A stretch of 42,125 nt of DNA from an uncultured Bacteroidota bacterium (GTDB lineage: Bacteria > Bacteroidota > Bacteroidia > Bacteroidales > VadinHA17): assembly GCA_937864815.1 (NCBI GenBank), contig CALMJY010000277.1, positions 1 to 42,125 of the forward strand. Direction: 5' to 3'. This document shows positions 18,324 to 25,546 of this stretch, one piece after another. A model generated the notes under the pieces. The model was given only the letters and a program-made list of their open reading frames with translations. It ran no database searches and was not told the origin of the DNA. A program made the translations under genes and the position numbers. The number at the start of each line of letters is the position of its first letter. Position 1 is the stretch's first letter.

Positions 18324-19238
18324 TTATTTGATACCTAAAAGTGAGCACAAAATAGCCTGCCTTGTATACACTCCGTTAAGTGCTTGTTCAAAATAATAGG
18401 CTTTAGGATTCCTATCTACATCCTGGTGGATCTCATTAACCCTGGGAAGAGGATGCAGAATACGCATATTTGATTTGGTATTTTTAAGCATTGAATCCTT
18501 TAATACATATACATTCTTTACCTTCTCATATTCAATTGGATCTGAAAACCTTTCCTTCTGAACCCTCGTCATATAAATAATATCCGCTTTTGAAATAATG
18601 TCCGTAAAATCGTTGTGCTCGTAATACTTCAGACCCAGATTCTCAAGATAAAGCTTGAATTCATCGGGCATCTTCAGTTCTTCAGGTGAAATAAAATTAA
18701 ATGTAGCCTTCCATCTCGACATAGCCATCATAAGGGAATGGACAGTCCTTCCATACTTAAGGTCTCCCACCATAAAAATATTAAGATTTTCAAGTGTGCC
18801 CTGCGTTTTCCTTATTGAATAGAGATCAAGAAGTGTTTGTGAGGGGTGCTGATTGGCACCATCACCTGCATTTATTATAGGTACTGTGGCAATTTCACTT
18901 GCAAACCTGGCACTGCCCTCAATTGGATGCCTCATCACTATCAGATCGCAATAGTTATTCACTGTCCTGATTGTATCATTCAGTGTTTCTCCCTTTGATA
19001 CACTTGAATTTGCAGCATCTGAAAACCCGATTATCTTACCGCCAAGCCTGTTTATTGCACTCTCAAAACTTAGCCTTGTTCTTGTTGAAGGTTCAAAGAA
19101 TAGAGTTGCTACAACTTTTCCTTCCAGAAGCCGTTGGGTTGGAACTTTTTCAAACTCCTCCGTGAGATCAAGAATTTTAAGGATTTCCTTTGTTGTGAAA
19201 TCATCAATTGATACTAAGCTTCTGTTTTTCATAATCAT
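18324..19238 (-). CDS. pyrB: Aspartate carbamoyltransferase catalytic subunit
   Basis: The 304-residue cytosolic catalytic chain that joins carbamoyl phosphate and aspartate in pyrimidine synthesis. The carbamoyl-phosphate loop [13 protein letters not shown] is at residues 48-60; further active-site segments are [31 protein letters not shown] and HPLPRVNEI near the C-terminus. The second ATG at 19232 ([12 protein letters not shown]) is an equally likely start. A promoter box lies at 19270-19277. No pyrimidine attenuator was recognised in the short leader. Confidence 0.96.
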   Translation of the reverse strand: MIMKNRSLVSIDDFTTKEILKILDLTEEFEKVPTQRLLEGKVVATLFFEPSTRTRLSFESAINRLGGKIIGFSDAANSSVSKGETLNDTIRTVNNYCDLIVMRHPIEGSARFASEIATVPIINAGDGANQHPSQTLLDLYSIRKTQGTLENLNIFMVGDLKYGRTVHSLMMAMSRWKATFNFISPEELKMPDEFKLYLENLGLKYYEHNDFTDIISKADIIYMTRVQKERFSDPIEYEKVKNVYVLKDSMLKNTKSNMRILHPLPRVNEIHQDVDRNPKAYYFEQALNGVYTRQAILCSLLGIK

Positions 19239-19269
19239 TGGAGAATTTGTCTGTCAGGGCTGATAAAAT

Positions 19270-19277
19270 CAAAGTTA
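19270..19277 (-). promoter_or_regulatory. -7 promoter box (TAACTTTG) for pyrBI
   Basis: TAACTTTG on the minus strand matches TAnnTTTG and is 31 bases before the longer pyrB start (37 before the second ATG), predicting a leader of about 25-30 bases. Confidence 0.5.
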
Positions 19278-19328
19278 CTCAAGATTTGGAAGATGAAAAA
19301 GCCTGTTAATAATTAATTAAAAACTTTG

Positions 19329-19940
19329 TCATTTACGTTCAATAAACCGACTTATTACACCCTCTGCCCGGGCAAGTCTGGCTAATATCCTTTCCCCGTT
19401 GGAAATCCTGAAATTAATCACAATTCTGCACTCCAGATCAAATGCCTGACCTGATTGACCAGAACCTTCGTCCTTAAGTATCTTCATCACATCATTCATC
19501 GATTCAAAGGGGAATGTAATTTCATAGTAATCTCTTACAGTACATTCAATAATTTCTGCATTCTGAATAGCTTCTGCAGCTGCTGTTTTATAGGCGTGGA
19601 TAAGTCCGGGTACACCCAACAGTGTGCCTCCGAAATACCTGATGACGACAATAAGAATATTTGTGAGTACGTTTGAATTTATTTGCCCGAGAATTGGTTT
19701 TCCGGCTGTTCCGGAAGGTTCTCCATCATCATTAATCCGCCATAACGATCTTTGGTAACCAATCATATATGCATAGCAATGGTGCCTTGCATCATGATAC
19801 TCTTTTCTTATATTTTCGATTATGGTCTTTACAGATTCCTGATCATTAACAGGATAAGCTAATGCAATAAATTTACTACCCTTGTCCCTGAAAATACCCT
19901 GCGATGGTTTTTTTATGGTTTTATAAATGTCAGATTCCAT
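19329..19940 (-). CDS. YigZ/IMPACT family protein
   Basis: A 203-residue cytosolic protein of the YigZ/IMPACT (UPF0029) family. The signature is intact: RKEYHDARHHCYAYMIGYQR, INDDGEPSGTAGKPIL, and VVIRYFGGTLLGVPGLIHAY at about residues 45-118, followed by a C-terminal DUF1949-like ferredoxin-type domain (RDYYEITFPFESMNDVMKIL). The bacterial proteins bind RNA or ribosome-related targets but have no firmly assigned reaction. It stands alone between pyrB and the repeat element, with no operon partner. Confidence 0.9.
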   Translation of the reverse strand: MESDIYKTIKKPSQGIFRDKGSKFIALAYPVNDQESVKTIIENIRKEYHDARHHCYAYMIGYQRSLWRINDDGEPSGTAGKPILGQINSNVLTNILIVVIRYFGGTLLGVPGLIHAYKTAAAEAIQNAEIIECTVRDYYEITFPFESMNDVMKILKDEGSGQSGQAFDLECRIVINFRISNGERILARLARAEGVISRFIERK

Positions 19941-20046
19941 TTGTAATCATCCCTAAAATCAACCGATCTGCAATATTAGTTATTAAAGTGAATTAAGGGT
20001 TGAATCATCCGATAATTGTAATGCTATTTAAAATTGTATTTATATC

Positions 20047-20233
20047 TTGAACCCACTCCGGGGTTCAGGTTTCTTTTTTTCTTCTAACCCCGCACTTCGT
20101 GCAGGGTTATTCATATTAAACCACATTCGTGGTTTCGTTATGTCAAATCCTGAAAGGATTTAATATTAATAACCACGGGTGTAAACCCGTGGTTTATAAC
20201 ACGATATGATGGTGAACCCCGAAGTGGGTTCAA
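20047..20233. repeat. 187-bp hairpin-cluster repeat with 21-bp terminal inverted repeats
   Basis: The left end (20047-20067, TTGAACCCACTCCGGGGTTC...) and right end (20213-20233) are inverted copies differing at one base, and each end also folds on itself. Between them are four more hairpins: 20086-20108 (AACCCCGCAC/GTGCAGGGTT), 20118-20135 (AAACCAC/GTGGTTT), 20145-20161 (AAATCC/GGATTT) and 20171-20194 (AACCACGGGT/ACCCGTGGTT, perfect 10-bp stem). This is the layout of REP/BIME-like non-autonomous elements that are usually mobilised by RAYT-type transposases; no such gene is in the window. The element fills most of the 384-base gap between YigZ and the GroES-like gene; the rest shows nothing but the promoter at 20297. 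Confidence 0.8.
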
Positions 20234-20296
20234 TAAATGCCTAACTCAATCCTTAATTCTTATTGTTAATCAGGTAATAGCTAATTGTAAAATTGA

Positions 20297-20304
20297 TACT
20301 TTTG
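20297..20304 (+). promoter_or_regulatory. -7 promoter box (TACTTTTG) for the GroES-like gene
   Basis: TACTTTTG matches TAnnTTTG and lies 21 bases before the ATG at 20325, predicting a leader of about 15 bases. No CIRCE-type inverted repeat (a common heat-shock operator of groES genes) is seen. Confidence 0.5.
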
Positions 20305-20324
20305 CAGAGTATATAAAAAGGTAT

Positions 20325-20708
20325 ATGAGTTTGTTAATTGATGAAAAGGACTTAAAAAAACTGATCGTAATTGGTGACAGGGTATTGATTAAACCTAAAG
20401 TACCTCAATCAAAGACTAAGAGCGGACTTTTGCTTCCACCCGGTGTGAATGAGAATGAAAAAGTGCAGATTGGTTTTGTAGTAAAAGTCGGGCCAGGTTA
20501 TCCTATCCCCTCTGTAAATGATGTTGATGAACCCTGGAAAAACAGTTCGGATGATCCCAAATATGTTCCCCTTCAGCCAAAAGAGGGGGACCAGGCAGTA
20601 TACCTGCAGAACAGTGCAATTGAAGTTGAATTTAACCGGGAGAAATATGTAATTGTTTCTCACTCAGCAATTTTACTATTGCTAAGGGATGATGGATTAT
20701 TCGAATAA
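20325..20708 (+). CDS. GroES-like co-chaperonin family protein (divergent, stand-alone)
   Basis: A 127-residue cytosolic protein with the Cpn10 fold pattern: IVIGDRVLIKPKVPQSKTKS followed by GLLLPPG, QIGFVVKVGPG, then an inserted segment (YPIPSVNDVDEPWKNSSDDP) where GroES is short, and GDQAVYLQNSAIEVEFNREK with YVIVSHSAILLLL. It is about 30 residues longer than normal GroES. The residues at the mobile loop, SKTKSGLLLP, retain the spacing of the GroEL-binding loop. There is no groEL beside it. It may be a second, specialised co-chaperonin, or may have lost GroEL binding; Bacteroidota usually also carry a standard groES-groEL pair elsewhere. Confidence 0.82.
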   Translation: MSLLIDEKDLKKLIVIGDRVLIKPKVPQSKTKSGLLLPPGVNENEKVQIGFVVKVGPGYPIPSVNDVDEPWKNSSDDPKYVPLQPKEGDQAVYLQNSAIEVEFNREKYVIVSHSAILLLLRDDGLFE

Positions 20709-20727
20709 TTTTATATTCTATTCGAAA

Positions 20728-21903
20728 TTACTCATCATACAAGGCGAACTCGCTGAATTCTTTCATAAATATTTCAATTTCAGCCGACCACCTTTCTTTT
20801 TCTTTTGTGATATTTTTTCTTTGCAATAGAGTTTCCCTCATACCTGAATCCCCTGAAAGAATATCAAATGGCATCAGATTGTATTCATATTCGTATGGTG
20901 GAGGAATAAATTGAAGTGCATCGGGTGCGCAAGTCTCAATTATTGAATCGAAAATTTCTATTGCAGCTTCAACTGGTTTGAAATTTCCTGTATCTGTAAC
21001 ATGAATCTGAAGACCATTGCATAATTTACCACAGAATTTATGAAAGGTTGGAATATAGTTATGTACTCTGAAGGCACAACCTGGTATTTTTCTTCCAGTC
21101 AGATTCTTTTTCAGTTCTTCAGCTTTGATGAAAGGTGCCCCGAAAAGTTCAAACGGAATGGTAGTACCTCTGCCTTCCGAAAGGTTTAATGCTTCAATCA
21201 GAACTGTTCCAGGATATACGATTGCAGCCTGAAGGGTAGGCATGTTCGGTGAGGGGAGTACCCATGGCAATCCAGTATCTGAATATAAAAAAGATCTTTT
21301 CCAGTTCTCCATTCTGACAATATTCAACTCACATTTAGGATGGTATTTATCCCTGATCCATAATGTCATTTCTCCCATTGTCATCCTGTGACATAATGGA
21401 ATACATGCTCCTCCAACAAAAGTAAAAAACTCCTCTTTTAATACAGGTCCGTCAAATTGCAGTTTGGCTATCGGATTGGGTCTGTCAAGTAACCAGACCG
21501 GAATACCAGCTTCACTACATGCTTCAAGACATAATTTTATTGTCCATATATATGTGTATATCCGTGTTCCCGTATCCTGCATATCAATTACGAGCGCATC
21601 TATCTCATTGAGCATAAAAGCTGCAGGTTTCCTGTGTTCTCCATAAAGGCTGAATAAAGGTATTTTATAATATGGATGTAGTTCACTCTGCCACTCGATC
21701 ATATTATCCTGAGTCTGTCCATGTAGTCCATGCTGGGGTCCAAAAACTGCAGAGAGTTTGAATTCATCTATCCCGCTGAAAATATCAACCACATGAGAAA
21801 AATCTCTTGTAATGCTTGCAGCATGACATAGTATTCCAATTCTTTTGCCAAATAGTTGCTCAGGTAATTTTCTTAAGAATACTTCCAGTCCTGTTTTAAC
21901 CAT
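20728..21903 (-). CDS. DUF1343 / NamZ-like exo-beta-N-acetylmuramidase family protein
   Basis: A protein of about 391 residues of the DUF1343 family, whose characterised Bacillus member NamZ removes terminal N-acetylmuramic acid from peptidoglycan fragments. Family segments are GKRIGILCHAASI, LSAVFGPQHGLHGQTQDNM, PLFSLYGEHRKP, ALVIDMQDTGTRIYTYIWT, WLLDRPNPIA, HRMTMGEMTLWI and LNLSEGRGTTIPFELFGAPF. I chose the ATG at 21903 because the longer start (TTG, 21921) overlaps the -7 box at 21919-21926. No signal peptide is evident from this start, so a cytoplasmic or unconventional location is possible, which would suit cell-wall recycling rather than direct wall attack. Confidence 0.86.
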   Translation of the reverse strand: MVKTGLEVFLRKLPEQLFGKRIGILCHAASITRDFSHVVDIFSGIDEFKLSAVFGPQHGLHGQTQDNMIEWQSELHPYYKIPLFSLYGEHRKPAAFMLNEIDALVIDMQDTGTRIYTYIWTIKLCLEACSEAGIPVWLLDRPNPIAKLQFDGPVLKEEFFTFVGGACIPLCHRMTMGEMTLWIRDKYHPKCELNIVRMENWKRSFLYSDTGLPWVLPSPNMPTLQAAIVYPGTVLIEALNLSEGRGTTIPFELFGAPFIKAEELKKNLTGRKIPGCAFRVHNYIPTFHKFCGKLCNGLQIHVTDTGNFKPVEAAIEIFDSIIETCAPDALQFIPPPYEYEYNLMPFDILSGDSGMRETLLQRKNITKEKERWSAEIEIFMKEFSEFALYDE

Positions 21904-21918
21904 TTCTCTTTTTTTCAG

Positions 21919-21926
21919 CAAATATA
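21919..21926 (-). promoter_or_regulatory. -7 promoter box (TATATTTG) for the NamZ-like gene
   Basis: TATATTTG on the minus strand matches TAnnTTTG and ends 16 bases before the ATG at 21903, predicting a leader of about 11 bases. It decides the start codon, because the alternative TTG at 21921 lies inside the box. Confidence 0.5.
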
Positions 21927-21990
21927 TGATTAACCCGAGGAAATGATCAGGAACTTCTGATATCTTAATGAATAAATGATTAAACTTTTC

Positions 21991-21998
21991 TAGTTTTG
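21991..21998 (+). promoter_or_regulatory. -7 promoter box (TAGTTTTG) for the 5'-nucleotidase gene
   Basis: TAGTTTTG matches TAnnTTTG and predicts a transcription start near 22003-22005. The ATG at 22001 would then lie at or before the start of the mRNA, so the ATG at 22022 is the better start codon. Confidence 0.55.
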
Positions 21999-22021
21999 CG
22001 ATGTTTTATTTTAAAGTTAAT

Positions 22022-23776
22022 ATGAAGAAAGCACTCAGGAAACTTACCCTGTATTCCATTTTGCTGGTAATAACTGTATCCTGTGTAACAACTGGCAGGA
22101 AGCAGATCACATTTATCGAATCAACAGATATACATGGTGTAGTTTTACCTTATGATTATATTGAGAAAGAAGAACTTAAAGCATCTCTGGCCTCTGCATA
22201 TACATATGTTAAGAAATTGAGAGAAGAAAAAGAAACAGTAATTCTTCTTGATGCAGGTGATAATCTTCAGGGGCAGCCGTCTGTTTATTATTACAATTTT
22301 GCTGATACGACTTCTCCTCATCTCCTTGCTGAGGCGATGAATTATATGTCCTATGATGCAGTAACCGTTGGTAATCACGATATTGAGACCGGGCATTCTG
22401 TATATGACAGATTAATAAAAGAGTACAGATTTCCTCTTCTTGCCGCCAATGCAATTGATATTAAAACGGGAGATACATATTTCAAACCATATTGCATAAT
22501 TAAGAAGAACGGACTAAAAATAGCTGTGCTTGGGCTTGTTACTCCGACAATCCATAATACTCTCCCTGAGGATCTTTATAGAGGAATTGAATTCAGAAAT
22601 ATGTATGAAACTGCATCAAAATGGATGCCTGTAATAAAAAAAGAAAATCCTGATCTGATCATTGGCCTGTTTCACACCGGATGGGAAGATAACGATTCAG
22701 ATACAAATTATGGAGAAGGAGCATCAGAAATTGCATATAATATACCCGGATTTGATATCATTTTCACCGGTCATGATCACAGGGTGGCAAACCAAAAAAT
22801 AGTAAATAACTCAGGTGATACAGTTTTGATCTTAAATGCCGGAAGCCGGTCAATGAATATTGCACGAGCAGATGTAGTGCTTCAGCGAAACCGAAAAACC
22901 GGATCCAATAATAAATCATTTTCAGGAGAAATTGTAAAATTATCTGATTTTCAGCCTGATAACGAATTTGTTGAGAAGTTTGCAGTTAACCATGAAAAGG
23001 TAAAAGAATATGTAGATGAAGTAATAGGCAGTTCATCAGAAACAATATCATCCCGTGACTCATATTTTGGTTCATCAGGATTTGTCGATATGATTCATAC
23101 GCTGCAACTGGAAATAACTGACGCTGATATCTCATTTGCTGCTCCTCTTTCTTTTGATGTTCAAATAAAGGAAGGACCTGTTACAGTGGGAGATATGTTT
23201 AAGCTTTACAGATTTGAAAATATGTTGTATACAATTAGCATGACAGGTGATGAAGTTCTGAAATATCTTGAATATTCATATTCAGGATGGTATAACACCA
23301 TTGATGATCCCAATGATCATTTGCTGAAATTCAGGACAGATAAAAGTGGTAAGCTGGCCCTCACTGATGGGAAAGCCTGGCTGAAAAACCAGGCATACAA
23401 CTTTGATTCGGCAGCAGGTATAGATTATACTGTGGATGTCAGTAAGCCGGAAGGGAGCAGGATTAATATTATAGGATTCTCAGACGGGAGAAATTTTGAT
23501 TTAAAACAATCTTACAATGTAGCGGTAAATTCCTACAGGGGTAATGGTGGAGGCGGACATTTTTATGAAGGTGTCGGATTAGGTAAGTCAGATCTGATAT
23601 CAAGGATAATAAAATCAACGGATCGCGATCTCAGATATTATATGATTGGATCTATAAGAAAAATGGGTATTATAGATCCCGCAGCATTGAATAACTGGAA
23701 AGTAATACCGGAAAAGATGGTAAAAAACGCGGCAGAGAGGGATTACATTCTTCTTTTTGGTGAAGCAGGTAAATAA
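22022..23776 (+). CDS. Lipoprotein bifunctional metallophosphatase/5'-nucleotidase (UshA-like)
   Basis: A 584-residue lipid-anchored periplasmic or surface enzyme expected to dephosphorylate nucleotides. The signal peptide ends in the lipobox ITVSC (Cys21). The N-terminal calcineurin-like domain has ESTDIHG, LDAGDNLQGQPS, VTVGNHDIETG and FTGHDHR, covering the usual two-metal ligands. The C-terminal 5_nucleotid_C domain runs from about residue 335 and contains MTGDEVLKYLEYS and the substrate-binding NSYRGNGGGGHFYEG. The start at 22022 gives a proper lipoprotein leader (MKKALRKLTLYS); the longer ATG at 22001 is discounted by the promoter position. It lies 24 bases before an alkaline phosphatase lipoprotein gene, so the two probably work together in phosphate or nucleoside scavenging. 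Confidence 0.92.
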   Translation: MKKALRKLTLYSILLVITVSCVTTGRKQITFIESTDIHGVVLPYDYIEKEELKASLASAYTYVKKLREEKETVILLDAGDNLQGQPSVYYYNFADTTSPHLLAEAMNYMSYDAVTVGNHDIETGHSVYDRLIKEYRFPLLAANAIDIKTGDTYFKPYCIIKKNGLKIAVLGLVTPTIHNTLPEDLYRGIEFRNMYETASKWMPVIKKENPDLIIGLFHTGWEDNDSDTNYGEGASEIAYNIPGFDIIFTGHDHRVANQKIVNNSGDTVLILNAGSRSMNIARADVVLQRNRKTGSNNKSFSGEIVKLSDFQPDNEFVEKFAVNHEKVKEYVDEVIGSSSETISSRDSYFGSSGFVDMIHTLQLEITDADISFAAPLSFDVQIKEGPVTVGDMFKLYRFENMLYTISMTGDEVLKYLEYSYSGWYNTIDDPNDHLLKFRTDKSGKLALTDGKAWLKNQAYNFDSAAGIDYTVDVSKPEGSRINIIGFSDGRNFDLKQSYNVAVNSYRGNGGGGHFYEGVGLGKSDLISRIIKSTDRDLRYYMIGSIRKMGIIDPAALNNWKVIPEKMVKNAAERDYILLFGEAGK

Positions 23777-23800
23777 TTAATTGTTTAACAGTAATATTTC

Positions 23801-24901
23801 ATGAGTAAAAAAACAGTCATATATATTGTCATTTTTCTTTTTGTAACTTTTTCAGGTTGTATAAATGATATTGACTCAAAATCAGGAACTTTACAACCCA
23901 GACCAAGAAATGTAATTCTTTTTATTGGTGATGGTATGGGTGTTCCTCATTTGTATGCGGGGATGACCAAAAATGGTCAGCCATTCAATCTTGAAAAATT
24001 TCCATACTCCGGGTTATGCAAAACATATTCCGCTGACAATTATATTACCGATTCAGGAGCGGGGGGGACAGCCATTGCATCAGGACAAAAAACGAATAAT
24101 GGCATAATCGGTGTAAAACCTGATGGAACCCAGGTAAGTTCGATTACTGAGGTAGCTCACAAAAACGGCATGGCAACCGGTGTCGTGAGCACAAGCACCA
24201 TTACACATGCAACTCCTGCATCATTTGTCGCACATAATGCCGGAAGAGATAACTATGAGGAAATTGCCAGCGACTTTCTTAAGGGAACAATAGATATATT
24301 TATTGGAGGAGGTGAAGATCATTTCAGAAACAGGAAGGATGGACTTGATCTTACAGTTAACCTCAAAGAGCAGGGTTTTGATGTTGTATATAATATGGAA
24401 GATTTGAAAAAATCACAATCTTCAAGGCTTGCAGGTCTGCTTGCGAAGGAACATATGCAGAAAGCTTCAGAAGGACGGCAGGGGATGTTAAGTGAAATGA
24501 CAAAAAAAGCAATCGAAACTCTCGGTAAAAACAAAAATGGATTTGTTCTTGTGGTAGAAGCTTCTATGATTGACTGGGGTTCACATGAGAACAACCTCGA
24601 TTATATTGTAGAAGAAGTAATTGACATGGATCAGGCAATAGGAACAGCACTTGAATTTGCAAAACAGGATGGCAAAACACTTGTTGTTGTAACAGCCGAT
24701 CATGAAACAGGAGGACTGGTTCTTACAGGCGGTGATATCAATAACCGACAGGTTGAAGCAAAATTTGCTGGGAAAGACCATTCTGCAGTAATGGTTCCTG
24801 TCTTTTCTTTTGGTCCGTGGGCAGAAAGGTTCAGCGGGATTCATGATAATACTTTCTTTTTTAATGAATTTGTTAGAGCACTTCGGTTAAAAACAGAGTA
24901 G
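23801..24901 (+). CDS. Lipoprotein alkaline phosphatase (PhoA superfamily)
   Basis: A 366-residue lipoprotein phosphomonoesterase. The lipobox TFSGC places the acylated Cys at residue 20. Catalytic features are the first metal site NVILFIGDGMGVPHL, the nucleophile motif YITDSGAGGTAIASG (Ser85), EASMIDWGSHENN and VVTADHETGGLVLTG, with a final GKDHSA histidine. It is shorter than E. coli PhoA (about 450 residues) but complete at both ends. It follows the 5'-nucleotidase closely on the same strand and precedes queE by 15 bases. Confidence 0.92.
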   Translation: MSKKTVIYIVIFLFVTFSGCINDIDSKSGTLQPRPRNVILFIGDGMGVPHLYAGMTKNGQPFNLEKFPYSGLCKTYSADNYITDSGAGGTAIASGQKTNNGIIGVKPDGTQVSSITEVAHKNGMATGVVSTSTITHATPASFVAHNAGRDNYEEIASDFLKGTIDIFIGGGEDHFRNRKDGLDLTVNLKEQGFDVVYNMEDLKKSQSSRLAGLLAKEHMQKASEGRQGMLSEMTKKAIETLGKNKNGFVLVVEASMIDWGSHENNLDYIVEEVIDMDQAIGTALEFAKQDGKTLVVVTADHETGGLVLTGGDINNRQVEAKFAGKDHSAVMVPVFSFGPWAERFSGIHDNTFFFNEFVRALRLKTE

Positions 24902-24916
24902 TACTCTATTTGTTTT

Positions 24917-25546
24917 ATGGCAGAAAAAATGGAAATAGAATTGCCAGGCTACAAACTCCCTCTGGTTGAAGAGTTTTTTACACTGCAGGGCGAAGGTTAC
25001 CAAACCGGAAGAGCAGCCTATTTCGTCAGGTTAGGAGGTTGTGATGTAGGATGCAGCTGGTGTGATTCAAGATACTCATGGAATCCTGATCTACATCCGC
25101 TGGTTGATACAGATAAAATAATTGAAAACGTGCTTAAGTCTGGCACAGATTCTGTTGTTGTTACAGGAGGTGAACCTTTAATGTGGGATCTTGATTACCT
25201 ATGCATAAAGCTTAAGGAACACAATATTAACACTTTTATCGAAACATCAGGAGCATATAAGCTTTCAGGTATATGGGATTGGATTTGTCTCTCACCAAAA
25301 AAGAATATGCCTCCTGTTGGTAAGATTTATGAAATTTCCAATGAACTTAAAGTTATAATTCAAAATACGGATGATTTTGCCTGGGCTGAGCAATACAGAG
25401 AACTCGTTAAAAAAGACTGCAAACTATTCCTTCAGCCTGAATGGAGCAGATTTCACCTTATTATCCCGGAAATTGTTGAATATGTCAAAAAAAATCCATA
25501 CTGGAGAGTATCACTTCAGTCACATAAATATATGCATATACCCTGA
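24917..25546 (+). CDS. queE: 7-carboxy-7-deazaguanine synthase
   Basis: A 209-residue radical-SAM enzyme that converts carboxy-tetrahydropterin to 7-carboxy-7-deazaguanine in queuosine synthesis. The 4Fe-4S cluster motif is GGCDVGCSWCDSRYSW (Cys42, Cys46, Cys49), preceded by EEFFTLQGEGYQTGRAAYFV, and followed by VVVTGGEPLMWD. The C-terminus LQSHKYMHIP is the expected family ending, so the stop at 25546 is authentic. The downstream OmpA-family gene begins inside this gene. Other queuosine genes (queC, queD, queF) are not in the window. Confidence 0.94.
   Translation: MAEKMEIELPGYKLPLVEEFFTLQGEGYQTGRAAYFVRLGGCDVGCSWCDSRYSWNPDLHPLVDTDKIIENVLKSGTDSVVVTGGEPLMWDLDYLCIKLKEHNINTFIETSGAYKLSGIWDWICLSPKKNMPPVGKIYEISNELKVIIQNTDDFAWAEQYRELVKKDCKLFLQPEWSRFHLIIPEIVEYVKKNPYWRVSLQSHKYMHIP

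Noticed and set aside
20047-20233. Possible CRISPR-like array
   Set aside because: The hairpins differ in sequence and spacing, there are no constant direct repeats with equal-length spacers, and no cas gene is nearby.
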